Under the pieces are notes generated by a model, which saw only the letters and a list, made by a program, of their open reading frames with translations, was not told the origin of the DNA and ran no database searches. Position numbers and translations under genes: made by a program. A stretch of DNA of 64,000 bases from an uncultured Acidimicrobiales bacterium (GTDB lineage: Bacteria > Actinomycetota > Acidimicrobiia > Acidimicrobiales > Aldehydirespiratoraceae), in contig CAJQPN010000029.1 in the NCBI GenBank assembly GCA_905480195.1, forward strand, positions 1 to 64,000, written 5' to 3'. Below are positions 34,752 to 45,370 of this stretch, in pieces (the first letter of the stretch is position 1; every line of letters begins with the position of its first letter).

Positions 34752-35672
34752 TCAGTGGTCGGTGACGTCCCACGGGGCGATCCAGTCGCCTTCCATCCTG
34801 AACGACAGCTGGTTGTCGTCCTCGATGCGCTTCGCAACGTGGAGTTCGCCGACATCGCGCCCGTATCGCTCGGCCGCGTCTTCGAACACGTTGTGAGCGG
34901 CAGCCGTCATGACAAGCGGTGCGTCGAGTGAACCCTCGAGTTCGCGGACAAGGCCGAGGTCCTTCAGGCAGAGGTCGAGGGTGAAGCTCGGATCGTAGTG
35001 GCCAGCGAAGATCGATGGCCCGTCGTGCCTTGCGACAAACGAATCACCGACCGAATCGCAGATGGCGTCGTAGAGGACCGGCAACTCGACACCGTTGGCC
35101 ATGCCGAGCGCAAAGCCCTCGCCGATCGATGCTGCGTGGATGAACCAGAGCTGATTGGTCACGAGCTTCACCACGTTGCCGGTGCCGAGGGGTCCGCAAC
35201 GGATCACTCGACCGAGGTTCTCGAGCACGGGGACGACCCGATCGAGGTCGGCCTCGGCCCCACCAGCGAAGAGGGTCAGGCGCTTGTTGCGAGCCCCGTC
35301 GACTGCACCGGTGACCGGTGAGTCCATGACGCTCACCCCGTCAGGGGCCTCCTCGGCGAGCTCCTGAATGAACTCGCGACGGTTTGTCGTGAGGTCGGCC
35401 CACACCGAACCGCTGCGCAACGCAGCGAGCGCGCCCTCGGCCCGCATCACGCGCTCAACATGGTCGGGGCGGGGGAGCGAGGTGAGTAGGACGTCGGCTT
35501 CGGTGGCCACCGTGGCGGCGTCGACTGCGCTCCGCCCTCCGAAGCCAACCACTTCCTCGACCGGTTCGGGTCGCAGGTCGAAGGCCACGACGTCGAACCC
35601 GGCCTCCACCAGGTTGAGGCACATGGGGAGCCCCATGTTGCCGAGACCGATGAAACCGATGGTTTCGGACAC
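34752..35672 (-). CDS. NAD(P)-dependent 3-hydroxyisobutyrate dehydrogenase family oxidoreductase
   Basis: This 306-residue beta-hydroxyacid dehydrogenase has the Rossmann GxGxxG (GFIGLGNMGLPM), the substrate loop DSPVTGAVDGA and the catalytic Lys in GNVVKLVTNQ. It starts 9 bases after the MttB copy 2 stop, so it is the last gene of the corrinoid operon. This placement hints that a hydroxyacid such as 3-hydroxypropionate (from DMSP-derived acrylate) or a betaine backbone is oxidised in the same pathway; that is inference. Other subfamily members include glyoxylate/succinic semialdehyde reductases. Confidence 0.9.
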   Translation of the reverse strand: MSETIGFIGLGNMGLPMCLNLVEAGFDVVAFDLRPEPVEEVVGFGGRSAVDAATVATEADVLLTSLPRPDHVERVMRAEGALAALRSGSVWADLTTNRREFIQELAEEAPDGVSVMDSPVTGAVDGARNKRLTLFAGGAEADLDRVVPVLENLGRVIRCGPLGTGNVVKLVTNQLWFIHAASIGEGFALGMANGVELPVLYDAICDSVGDSFVARHDGPSIFAGHYDPSFTLDLCLKDLGLVRELEGSLDAPLVMTAAAHNVFEDAAERYGRDVGELHVAKRIEDDNQLSFRMEGDWIAPWDVTDH

Positions 35673-35681
35673 GGCTCGCTC

Positions 35682-37244
35682 CTAGTAGGTCGCGTCGGGC
35701 ATCGATGCCTTGCGGCGTCCGATGTAGTCGAGGAGTTCGGCGTCGATTGCGTCGTCGAGCCCGGGGCCTTCGTACTCGGCGAGCATCCGTTTCCACGTCT
35801 TGTTCGCTCGTTGGGCTGCCGTGAGCGAGCCCTCGTCGATCCATTGTTCGAAGCTGTTGTTGTCGGCTTCCGATGAACGGGCGAATGCCGTCTCGAAGTT
35901 GGCCAGGGTATGGGCATTGCCCAGGAAGTGTTCGCCGTGTGGGTTGGTTCGGAACGCGTCCATCGCCTGACCGTTTTCGCTCACGTCGATCCCGCGGGCG
36001 TACACCTCCATGAAGCCGAGCTGGTCGGCATCGAGAATGAGTTTCTCGAAGCCGAGGGCGAGGCCGCCTTCTTGCCACCCTGCGGCGTGAAGCACGAAGT
36101 TCACTCCCGACAGCATGGTCGGCAGGAGCGTCGAGGCCGACTCGTAGGCGGCCTGAGCGTCGGGGTACTTCGAAGCTGTGAACTGTCCACCGGATCGGAA
36201 TGGCACGCCGACACGGCGGGCGAGCGAGGCCATCACCGAGATCGCCTGGCCGGCCTCGGGCGTTCCGAAGGTTGGCGCACCGGTGGCCATTGACATCGAT
36301 GATGCGAACGTGCCAAAGATCACCGGGGCGCCTGGGCGGACGAGTTGGTTGTACGCCATGCCCGACAGGGCCTCGGCCAGTGACTGAGCGGCGAGGCCGG
36401 CGATGGTGACCGGCGACATGGCCCCGGCGAGGATGAACGGCGACATGATGCAGGCCTGGTTGGCGCGGGCGTACTCGGTTGCTGCGCCGAGCATGGTGGC
36501 GTCCCAGCGCAGGGGTGACGACGCGTTGATGAGTGATGTCATGACGGTGCGGTCCTGCAGATCGCCACCGAACGCGATTCGGCTTAATTCGATGGAATCA
36601 GCCGCGCGCTCCGCAGCCGTGACCGATCCCATGTAGGGCTTGTCGCTGTGCTTGATGTGTGCGTAGACCATGTCGAGGTGCCGTTTGTTCACCGGTACGT
36701 CGACGGGTTCGCATACGGTGCCGCCGCTGTGATGGAGGTGAGGGAGGTCGTAGACGAGCTTGACGATGTTCTGGAAGTCCTCGATCGTGCCGTATCGGCG
36801 ACCGTTGTCGAGGTCCATAACGAACGGTGAGCCGTAGTTCGGCGCGAAGACCGTGCAGTTCTCACCGATCTTCACCGACCGCTCGGGGTTGCGGGCGTGC
36901 TGGATGAAGGATTTCGGTGCGTTGTTTTGAACGATCTCGCGACAGAGACCCTTCGGGAAGTAGACCATCTCGCCGTCGACGGTGGCTCCCGCCTCCCGCC
37001 AGAGCTCCAGCGCTTCGGGGAAGTCCTGGAACGCCACACCTACGGTTGCGAGGATCTCCTCTGCGTTTTCCTCGATCGCTGCGAGTCCGTCGTCGGACAG
37101 CATCTCGACCGGTGGCATCGCGCGTTCCAGATACGGCCTGGTGGTGATCGCCGAGGATCGAGCGGCCTGTCGGCCGGCTCGACCGCCGCTGCGGCGCCCG
37201 CTTCGACGGCTCGCTCCGGTTTCGGGGTTGGTCTCTTCGTTCAT
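35682..37244 (-). CDS. Trimethylamine methyltransferase (MttB) family protein, non-pyrrolysine, copy 2
   Basis: This 520-residue MttB superfamily methyltransferase aligns in segments with copy 1: NASSPLRWDATMLGA, SPFILAGAMSPVTIAGL, GVNFVLHAAGWQEGG and PHGEHFLGNAHT against GGHHFGTQHT. No in-frame TAG is present. Residues 13-29 form an Arg/Gly/Ser tail. It lies 4 bases after the RamA-like gene within a full corrinoid methyl-transfer operon, so it should pass a methyl group from a quaternary amine or sulfonium compound to the corrinoid protein. The two copies are clearly paralogues with divergent barrels, suggesting different substrates. Confidence 0.9.
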   Translation of the reverse strand: MNEETNPETGASRRSGRRSGGRAGRQAARSSAITTRPYLERAMPPVEMLSDDGLAAIEENAEEILATVGVAFQDFPEALELWREAGATVDGEMVYFPKGLCREIVQNNAPKSFIQHARNPERSVKIGENCTVFAPNYGSPFVMDLDNGRRYGTIEDFQNIVKLVYDLPHLHHSGGTVCEPVDVPVNKRHLDMVYAHIKHSDKPYMGSVTAAERAADSIELSRIAFGGDLQDRTVMTSLINASSPLRWDATMLGAATEYARANQACIMSPFILAGAMSPVTIAGLAAQSLAEALSGMAYNQLVRPGAPVIFGTFASSMSMATGAPTFGTPEAGQAISVMASLARRVGVPFRSGGQFTASKYPDAQAAYESASTLLPTMLSGVNFVLHAAGWQEGGLALGFEKLILDADQLGFMEVYARGIDVSENGQAMDAFRTNPHGEHFLGNAHTLANFETAFARSSEADNNSFEQWIDEGSLTAAQRANKTWKRMLAEYEGPGLDDAIDAELLDYIGRRKASMPDATY

Positions 37245-37248
37245 GGAT

Positions 37249-39330
37249 CTACCTTTCGCCGCTCGCCCGGCGACGGCGGCGGCCGCGGCCGTCGCCTCCC
37301 TCGGGTTGGATGCGTTCGGGGAGCGTCACGACCTCGGCGAGGTGTGGACTCGGTGCGGTGGCGTGTGGGAACGCCATGGCTGCCACGAACAACTCCTGAA
37401 AGCGAGGTTCGGTGGCTGTTTCGATCTTCTCGACGTTGCGCACGGCGGCCGCGACCTCCTCGCGCTGTTGGCTACTCACCAACATGCGAACCGTGCCGGC
37501 CCCGGCGGAATTGCCGACCGCCTTCACGCTCTCGACGGGGCAGTCGGGGACGAGGCCGAGTACCAGGGCGTACACGGGATCGATGTGAGCGCCGAATGCT
37601 CCTGCGAGGCGCACGTCGTGGCACTCGGTGATGCCAGCGTGCTCCATCAACAGGTCGATCCCGGCCCGCAGGGCGGAACTGGCGAGTTGGATCTGGCGTA
37701 CGTCGTTCTGTGTGATGGCCAACTGTGGGTGGGTCGTGCCGTCGTCGTCGGTGACCTCGGAACGGATCACATAGGTGAAGGTGCGCTCGTCGGGGACGAC
37801 GCGGTCGGTCTTCGCAGTGAGGTCCTGGATCACGCCCTTGTGGTCGCAGACACCGGCCAGATAGAGCTCGCCGATCACTTCGATGATCGCCGAACCACAC
37901 AGACCGGCGATGTCGAGCTTGGCAGTCTGCTCGGCAAACTCGGGCTCGTCGCTCCATGCGTCGGCGCCGATCACCTTGAAGCGGGGTTCGAAGGTCTCAC
38001 GGTCGATCCGAATGCGTTCGATTGCGCCGGCGGTCGCTCGCATGCCCGACGAGATCTGGGCACCTTCGAACGCCGGTCCCGTGGGGGAGGATGCGGCGTA
38101 CGAGCGGCCGGCGGTGCCGAGCACGATTTCGGCGTTGGTCCCGACGTCGACCATCAGTTGAGGTTCGACCGTGTCGTGGGTGCGCTCGTTGAGCAACGCC
38201 GCAGCGGCGTCGGCACCCACGTGACCGGCGATACACGGCCCGATGTGGGCGCGAGCGAACGGCAGGTCGAGATCGAGGTCGGTCGCCCGCAGGTCGACCG
38301 GCGCGCCGATGGTGAGGGTGAACGGCGCTGCGCCGAGGGGTGTCGGATCGATCCCGAGTAGGAGGTGGTGCATCACCGGGTTTCCCACCATCACGATGTC
38401 ATGGATGCGGGCCCGGACCGCCACCTCGCCGAGTTCGGTGTCGAGAGCACCGGCGAGGTCGGTGACGAGCTGGTCGAGTGCCCCCCGGACCGCTGACGTC
38501 AGTTCTTTGTCACCGCCGGGGTTCATCATCACGTAGCTGACGCGACTCATGAGGTCCTCACCGAAACGGATCTGGGGGTTCATGGCCCCGGCATTGGCGA
38601 CTACGTCACCGGACGCAAGGTCGACGAGGTAGCCCGCGATCGTCGTCGAGCCGATATCGACGGCAACGCCGTAGACGGCCTCGTCGAAGCCGGGACGAAC
38701 TGCGAGCACCGTGCCGTCGCGATGCACGATTGCGGTGATTGCTCGATCACCTTCCACGATCGCCGGATGCAGCGAGGGGAGAACCCGACCTTCGACGGTG
38801 GTGTGGTCGATACCCCAGTCAGTGGCGAGGGCCTCACGGAGGATCTCATCGTCGGCTCGTTCGTCGCCGAGTTCGAGCTCGGGGAGCTCGACGTAACGTG
38901 CGGTGATGAGCGGATCGAGGGTGAGGCCGGGAAGGTCGATCTTCTTGCGAACCACCGGACGGTGGACTTGGCTCGCTGGGGGAACATCCACGACGACATC
39001 AGCGAGCACTTTGGCCTGACAGCCAAGGCGAGAACCGGGCTCGATCCTGCGGCGACCCTTGTAGCTGGACTCACTCGTGGTCCATGACGAGACGGCCGAC
39101 TCGTCTGACGCAATACTCCACTTGGCGAACTCCCCGGTCGACGGTGTGACCTGGCACCGGCCGCAGAGCCCGCGTCCCCCACAGGTGGAGTCGATATCGA
39201 CTCCGACCGATCGAGCGACGTCGAGCAGCGAGGTGCCGCGTTCGGCCTCGGCCTGCACCCCCGACGGAGTAAAGACCACGGTAACCCGTTCGTCGCTGCG
39301 CGCTTCGGTCTTACCGGCCAAGTCGGTCAT
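37249..39330 (-). CDS. RamA-like corrinoid activation protein (2Fe-2S plus ASKHA/DUF4445)
   Basis: This protein of about 693 residues has an N-terminal ferredoxin-type domain (cysteines in STCGGRGLCGRCQV and SRLGCQAK) and a linker. A DUF4445 ASKHA ATPase core follows: VAVDIGSTTIAGYLVDL, VDVGTNAEIVLG, SSGMRATAGAIE and NSAGAGTVRML. Family members reductively reactivate Co(II) corrinoid proteins with ATP. The ATG at 39330 is chosen; the frame runs upstream into the methyltransferase gene. The C-terminus (about residues 678-693) is Arg/Gly-rich (GRGRRRRRASGER). It lies between the methyl-THF methyltransferase and MttB copy 2. Confidence 0.9.
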   Translation of the reverse strand: MTDLAGKTEARSDERVTVVFTPSGVQAEAERGTSLLDVARSVGVDIDSTCGGRGLCGRCQVTPSTGEFAKWSIASDESAVSSWTTSESSYKGRRRIEPGSRLGCQAKVLADVVVDVPPASQVHRPVVRKKIDLPGLTLDPLITARYVELPELELGDERADDEILREALATDWGIDHTTVEGRVLPSLHPAIVEGDRAITAIVHRDGTVLAVRPGFDEAVYGVAVDIGSTTIAGYLVDLASGDVVANAGAMNPQIRFGEDLMSRVSYVMMNPGGDKELTSAVRGALDQLVTDLAGALDTELGEVAVRARIHDIVMVGNPVMHHLLLGIDPTPLGAAPFTLTIGAPVDLRATDLDLDLPFARAHIGPCIAGHVGADAAAALLNERTHDTVEPQLMVDVGTNAEIVLGTAGRSYAASSPTGPAFEGAQISSGMRATAGAIERIRIDRETFEPRFKVIGADAWSDEPEFAEQTAKLDIAGLCGSAIIEVIGELYLAGVCDHKGVIQDLTAKTDRVVPDERTFTYVIRSEVTDDDGTTHPQLAITQNDVRQIQLASSALRAGIDLLMEHAGITECHDVRLAGAFGAHIDPVYALVLGLVPDCPVESVKAVGNSAGAGTVRMLVSSQQREEVAAAVRNVEKIETATEPRFQELFVAAMAFPHATAPSPHLAEVVTLPERIQPEGGDGRGRRRRRASGER

Positions 39331-39349
39331 CGCAGGACCCAGCCCCGAC

Positions 39350-40255
39350 TCAGCTCGCAGCGGTGCGACGACGGCCGCCTCGCCGGCGGCCGGCTCCGGC
39401 ACCGCCCTCGCTGGGCTCGCGGTTGGCTTGGATCCAGGCCGCACAGTTCACGTCCTGACCGTTGAGCACGTCGGCGGCCATGATCGCCGTCTTCACCTCA
39501 CCATGCAATGGGTTCATGATCGCAGAGGTCATCCCGGCGCCGATCGCCATGGCCAGGAAGGTGCCGGTCACATGGTGACGGTTGGGAAGACCAAACGACA
39601 CGTTCGAGGCACCGCAGGTGGTGTTGACCTTGAGTTCGCTGCGAAGCCTACCCACGAGTTCGAAAACTTGGCGGCCGGCGGTTCCCATCGCACCAATCGG
39701 CATGACGAGTGGGTCGACGATGACGTCGGCGGCCGGGATGCCGTAGTCGCCGGCGCGGTCGACGATCTTCTTGGCGACCTTGAAGCGCACGTCGGGGTCT
39801 TCGGAGATGCCGGTCTCGTCATTGGAGATCGCAACCACGGCAGCGCCATGTTTGGCCACGAACGGCAGGACTCGCTCGAGGACCTCCTCTTCACCGGTGA
39901 CGGAGTTGATCAGCGGCTTGCCTTCGTAGATTTCGATGGCCGCTTCCAGGGCCTCGACGATCGACGAGTCGATCGCGATCGGTACATCGGTGACAGCCTG
40001 GACTTCTTTGATGGCCCGGACGAGCAGCGCCGGCTCGTCGGCCAGTGGGATGCCGGCGTTCACATCGAGCATCTGGGCGCCCGCCTCGACCTGGGCGATC
40101 GCATCAGACACGACCCGGCTGAAGTCGCCGTTCTTCATCTCTTCGGCGAGCAATTTCCGGCCGGTGGGGTTGATGCGTTCGCCGATCATGACGAAGGGAC
40201 GACCGAATCCGATCGCCACCTCCTTTGTGGCGCTGGAGATGATCGTGTCGGTCAC
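39350..40255 (-). CDS. Methyltetrahydrofolate:corrinoid methyltransferase (DHPS-like)
   Basis: This 301-residue TIM-barrel protein of the dihydropteroate-synthase superfamily has GERINPTGRK, QMLDVNAGIP, PLINSVTGEE and NVSFGLPNRH, matching AcsE/MtgA-type enzymes that move a methyl group between a corrinoid protein and tetrahydrofolate. It is not folP: the pterin-synthesis genes are absent and the corrinoid context is clear. The start overlaps the small virulence-factor gene by 4 bases. Residues 283-301 are an Arg/Gly-rich tail (GAGRRRGGRRRTAAS), which canonical AcsE lacks. Confidence 0.9.
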   Translation of the reverse strand: MTDTIISSATKEVAIGFGRPFVMIGERINPTGRKLLAEEMKNGDFSRVVSDAIAQVEAGAQMLDVNAGIPLADEPALLVRAIKEVQAVTDVPIAIDSSIVEALEAAIEIYEGKPLINSVTGEEEVLERVLPFVAKHGAAVVAISNDETGISEDPDVRFKVAKKIVDRAGDYGIPAADVIVDPLVMPIGAMGTAGRQVFELVGRLRSELKVNTTCGASNVSFGLPNRHHVTGTFLAMAIGAGMTSAIMNPLHGEVKTAIMAADVLNGQDVNCAAWIQANREPSEGGAGAGRRRGGRRRTAAS

Positions 40256-40587
40256 TGGGGTTCTCCTGTGGTCGCGAGACCGCCGTTGGCCACCATGGCC
40301 TCCAGCACGTCTCGGGGGTGTTCACTGTCGAGTAGTTCGGCGGTTGCGTGCGCCGCTGCGACTGGATCACCATCGACGGCGGTGGCGACGCGGCGCCATT
40401 CGTTCACGTAGTCGTCGGTCTCGGTCAACCCAGCAATGGCCGCTGCTCGATCGATCGCGACCTGGAACCGCTGGTGCAGCAGCACCTGTTCCTTGCCGCC
40501 GTCTTCGGTGGTGGCGGTGACCTGGGCGGGGATGTCGCGCCAATAGATCGTGACGAGCCCCGGCCCTCCTCGGCCGCGTCGAGGCAT
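40252..40587 (-). CDS. Small 'virulence factor' family protein of corrinoid methyltransferase operons
   Basis: This 111-residue cytoplasmic protein has a core (VTIYWRDIPAQVTATTEDG, then KEQVLLHQRFQVAIDRAAA) that I recognise as the protein labelled only 'virulence factor' in Pfam. It recurs beside methyl-THF corrinoid methyltransferases in alphaproteobacteria. The first ten residues (MPRRGRGGPG) are basic and Gly-rich. It overlaps both neighbours by 1-4 bases, so it is translated in step with DUF1638 and the methyltransferase. Its role is unknown; a small accessory of the methyltransferase complex is likely, and virulence is not implied. Confidence 0.8.
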   Translation of the reverse strand: MPRRGRGGPGLVTIYWRDIPAQVTATTEDGGKEQVLLHQRFQVAIDRAAAIAGLTETDDYVNEWRRVATAVDGDPVAAAHATAELLDSEHPRDVLEAMVANGGLATTGEPQ

Positions 40588-41198
40588 CAGATGCGCTCCT
40601 TCTTGGTCGAGATCTGCACCACGGCCGGTTCGAGGTCGCCGTAGGTGGTCCGCACCCGTTCGAACGACAGCCCGAGCTTGCCCGCACAGGCTTGCGCTTT
40701 CTCGTCGAGTTCGGAGTCGTCGGTTTGCGCGAGGTAGATCATTTTTGTGTAGTTGCCGAAGTACATGTCTCGGAGTTCGGGGTGGGCTTCGATTCCGAGG
40801 TTGCCCATGATCAGCCGATCGAAGTGCTTGACCAGGTAGTCGGTCAGGTAGAAGGCCGTCGGGTCATCCCGGTGCATCTCATCGAAGGCCCGCTCGCCCG
40901 CGAAGAACTGGTAGCAGTGGGCCCCGGGAAGCATCTCGATGCCCTCCTGCGCGGCGATCTGGCGGAGCTCTCCGGCGGTACCGCAGTCGGCGTAGCCGAG
41001 GAGGATGTGGTCGTAGGCGCCGCGACTCCGATCGAGTCGCTCTCGGACTACATCGGGGATGTCGGTGGGACGATTGTGCAGGATCGCAGGAAGGCACTCG
41101 AGCGTGACGTTGTCGAGTTCGTGTAGCCGGGCGATGTCGCGGATCTCGCGAGCGAGTGCCCCGCAGGCGAGGATCAAGACCCGAGGCGCTTCGCTCAT
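40587..41198 (-). CDS. DUF1638 domain protein
   Basis: This 203-residue protein opens LILACGALAREIRDI and contains LECLPAILHNRPTDIPDVV, LLGYADCGTAGELR and GAHCYQFFAGERAFDEM, the DUF1638 pattern with conserved Cys and His residues that could bind a metal or corrinoid. It sits directly behind the corrinoid protein gene (17 bases) and overlaps the next gene by one base. DUF1638 regularly accompanies MttB-type systems, so a function in corrinoid methyl transfer or cofactor loading is inferred; no reaction has been assigned to my knowledge. Confidence 0.85.
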   Translation of the reverse strand: MSEAPRVLILACGALAREIRDIARLHELDNVTLECLPAILHNRPTDIPDVVRERLDRSRGAYDHILLGYADCGTAGELRQIAAQEGIEMLPGAHCYQFFAGERAFDEMHRDDPTAFYLTDYLVKHFDRLIMGNLGIEAHPELRDMYFGNYTKMIYLAQTDDSELDEKAQACAGKLGLSFERVRTTYGDLEPAVVQISTKKERI

Positions 41199-41215
41199 GG
41201 CTCGTCCACCGATCC

Positions 41216-41911
41216 TTACGAGACGGTGGCGCGCTTCTCGGCGACCTTGGCGGATGCGGTCTCGGAAGCCACTGCGGCATCACGGCAGTACGCGTCTGCC
41301 CCGATGGCCTCGCCGAACTCCTCGTTGAGTGGCGCTCCGCCCACGAGGACGATGAAGTCGTCGCGAAGGCCCTTCTCGACCAGCGTGTCGATGACGACTT
41401 TCATATATGGCATCGTCGTGGTCAGCAGCGCCGACATGCCGAGGATGTCGGGCTTGTGCTCGTCGAGCGCGGCGAGGTACTCATCGACGTCGGTGTTGAT
41501 GCCGAGGTCGATCACCTCGAAGCCAGCGCCCTCGAGCATCATTCCCACGAGGTTCTTGCCGATGTCGTGGATGTCGCCCTTCACGGTGCCGATCACGACC
41601 TTGCCGATCGGTTCGGCGCCAGTCTCGGCGAGAAGGGGGCGAAGAATCGCCATGCCGGCCTTCATTGCGTTTGCCGCAAGGAGGACCTCGGGAACGAAGA
41701 GGATGCCGTCCCGGAAATCGATACCGACGATCCGCATGCCTTCGACGAGGGCGTCGTTCAGGACCCGGTTTGCGTCCCAACCGCGGGCGAGGAGGATGTT
41801 GGTGCCCTCCGTGATCTCATCGGCCAGACCGTCGTACAGGTCGTCGTGCATCTGGGCGGTGAGATCCTCGTCGTTGAGTGCGCTGAGGTCGATCTCTTCC
41901 TCGTCGGACAT
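41216..41911 (-). CDS. Corrinoid (cobalamin-binding) protein, MtbC/MtgC-like
   Basis: This 231-residue methyl carrier has an N-terminal helical cap domain (about residues 1-95) and a Rossmann B12-binding domain with the lower-ligand motif GDIHDIGKNLV. SALLTTTM and LVGGAPLN complete the fold. The ATG at 41911 follows AGGAG spaced 6 bases. The first 27 residues hold 11 Asp/Glu and no Lys/Arg (MSDEEEIDLS...). It is the first gene of the seven-gene corrinoid operon and the only corrinoid carrier in the window, so it should serve both MttB copies. Confidence 0.93.
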   Translation of the reverse strand: MSDEEEIDLSALNDEDLTAQMHDDLYDGLADEITEGTNILLARGWDANRVLNDALVEGMRIVGIDFRDGILFVPEVLLAANAMKAGMAILRPLLAETGAEPIGKVVIGTVKGDIHDIGKNLVGMMLEGAGFEVIDLGINTDVDEYLAALDEHKPDILGMSALLTTTMPYMKVVIDTLVEKGLRDDFIVLVGGAPLNEEFGEAIGADAYCRDAAVASETASAKVAEKRATVS

Positions 41912-41931
41912 GTGCCGCTCCTGGAACTCAA

Positions 41932-41953
41932 GGGCCCCCACTGTGGGGTGCCC
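41932..41953 (-). promoter_or_regulatory. Stable hairpin in the corrinoid operon leader
   Basis: The minus-strand leader can fold GGGC-A-CCCCA against TGGGG-CCC around a 3-base loop, nine pairs with one bulge. It ends 20 bases upstream of the ATG at 41911 and 5' of its AGGAG site. There is no T-run on the minus strand, so it is not a simple terminator. It could protect the message 5' end or be part of a leader control element. I could not find a B12-box, so I do not call it a cobalamin riboswitch. Confidence 0.35.
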
Positions 41954-41998
41954 GTGGAACATAGAAAATGCGAAACCCGCCCTGCCTTGAGACAGTGC

Positions 41999-42037
41999 CT
42001 GTTCCGCATTGTGGAATCGTACCGTATCACGGAACAG
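41999..42037. promoter_or_regulatory. Nested dyad operator candidate ahead of the corrinoid operon
   Basis: Three symmetric elements coincide. CTGTTCCG (41999-42006) and CGGAACAG (42030-42037) are perfect 8-base inverted arms. TTCCGCATTGTGGAA (42002-42016) is a near-perfect palindrome. CCGTATCACGG (42022-42032) is another, centred 18 bases away. The core CGCATTGTGG (42005-42014) differs by one base from the core in the 17466-17484 site upstream of iclR. A related half site, AATGCGAAAC, lies at 41967-41976. The element is 88-126 bases upstream of the corrinoid gene and 159 bases from leuS, so control of the corrinoid operon by the IclR protein is the simplest reading. Confidence 0.55.
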
Positions 42038-42195
42038 CCATCGTTCGGAAATGGAAGAGGGAAGTCGAAGAGGGAAAGAGAAGAGACTGCGCAATCCGAA
42101 CGCAAGGATGGAGGCAATTCCGCACGAGACGACCCGGCCGGCGTTTCGAAGCCCTCCTGCCGACCGGCGAGAGCGTGCCGGTAACCTCTCGACTC

Positions 42196-45024
<2,829 letters not shown>

Positions 45025-45052
45025 TCGTTGGGGGTCCCGAAAACGACGACGA

Positions 45053-45068
45053 TCCCGCCGAAGCGGGA
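45053..45068 (-). terminator. Hairpin terminator of the cold-shock gene
   Basis: On the minus strand TCCCGC-TTCG-GCGGGA forms a perfect six-pair stem with a stable UUCG loop, 29 bases past the csp stop. It is followed after a few bases by GTCGTCGTTTT. It also lies 29 bases after the leuS stop on the other strand, where it could help to end that transcript too. Confidence 0.5.
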
Positions 45069-45096
45069 CCGACGTCGAACGAAACTCGTCGAATGG

Positions 45097-45297
45097 TCAG
45101 ATCACGCGGACCTGGAGGGCCTCGTCGCCCTTGCGGCCGGCTCCGACCTCGAATTCGACCTTCTGGCCGTCTTCGAGAGTGCGGAAGCCGGACCCTTCGA
45201 TGTTGCTGAAGTGGACGAAGACGTCTTCGCCGTCGTCTCGTGAGATGAATCCGTAGCCCTTCTCGTTATTGAAGAACTTGACGGTGCCGGTTGCCAT
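45097..45297 (-). CDS. Cold-shock protein (CspA family)
   Basis: This 66-residue single cold-shock domain carries RNP1 (KGYGFI) and RNP2 (DVFVHF), with the standard opening [15 protein letters not shown]. It binds single-stranded RNA and DNA as a chaperone. It is monocistronic, with a leader shared with the divergent MarR region and a UUCG-loop terminator behind it. The length is typical for actinobacterial CspA/CspB. Confidence 0.96.
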   Translation of the reverse strand: MATGTVKFFNNEKGYGFISRDDGEDVFVHFSNIEGSGFRTLEDGQKVEFEVGAGRKGDEALQVRVI

Positions 45298-45370
45298 GGC
45301 GGGGGTGTTCCTTAACTTTCGCTCGACCGTAGTGCCGAGATCCCGGGAATGGGATACCCCTTACGTTAGG

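Noticed and set aside
39350-40255. Dihydropteroate synthase FolP for folate biosynthesis
   Set aside because: The fold is shared, but the motifs GERINPTGRK and VNAG and the corrinoid operon context fit methyl-THF:corrinoid methyltransferase.
41912-42195. Cobalamin riboswitch in front of the corrinoid operon
   Set aside because: The gap is large enough, but I could not find the B12-box consensus on the minus strand; only a simple hairpin and protein-type dyads are visible.
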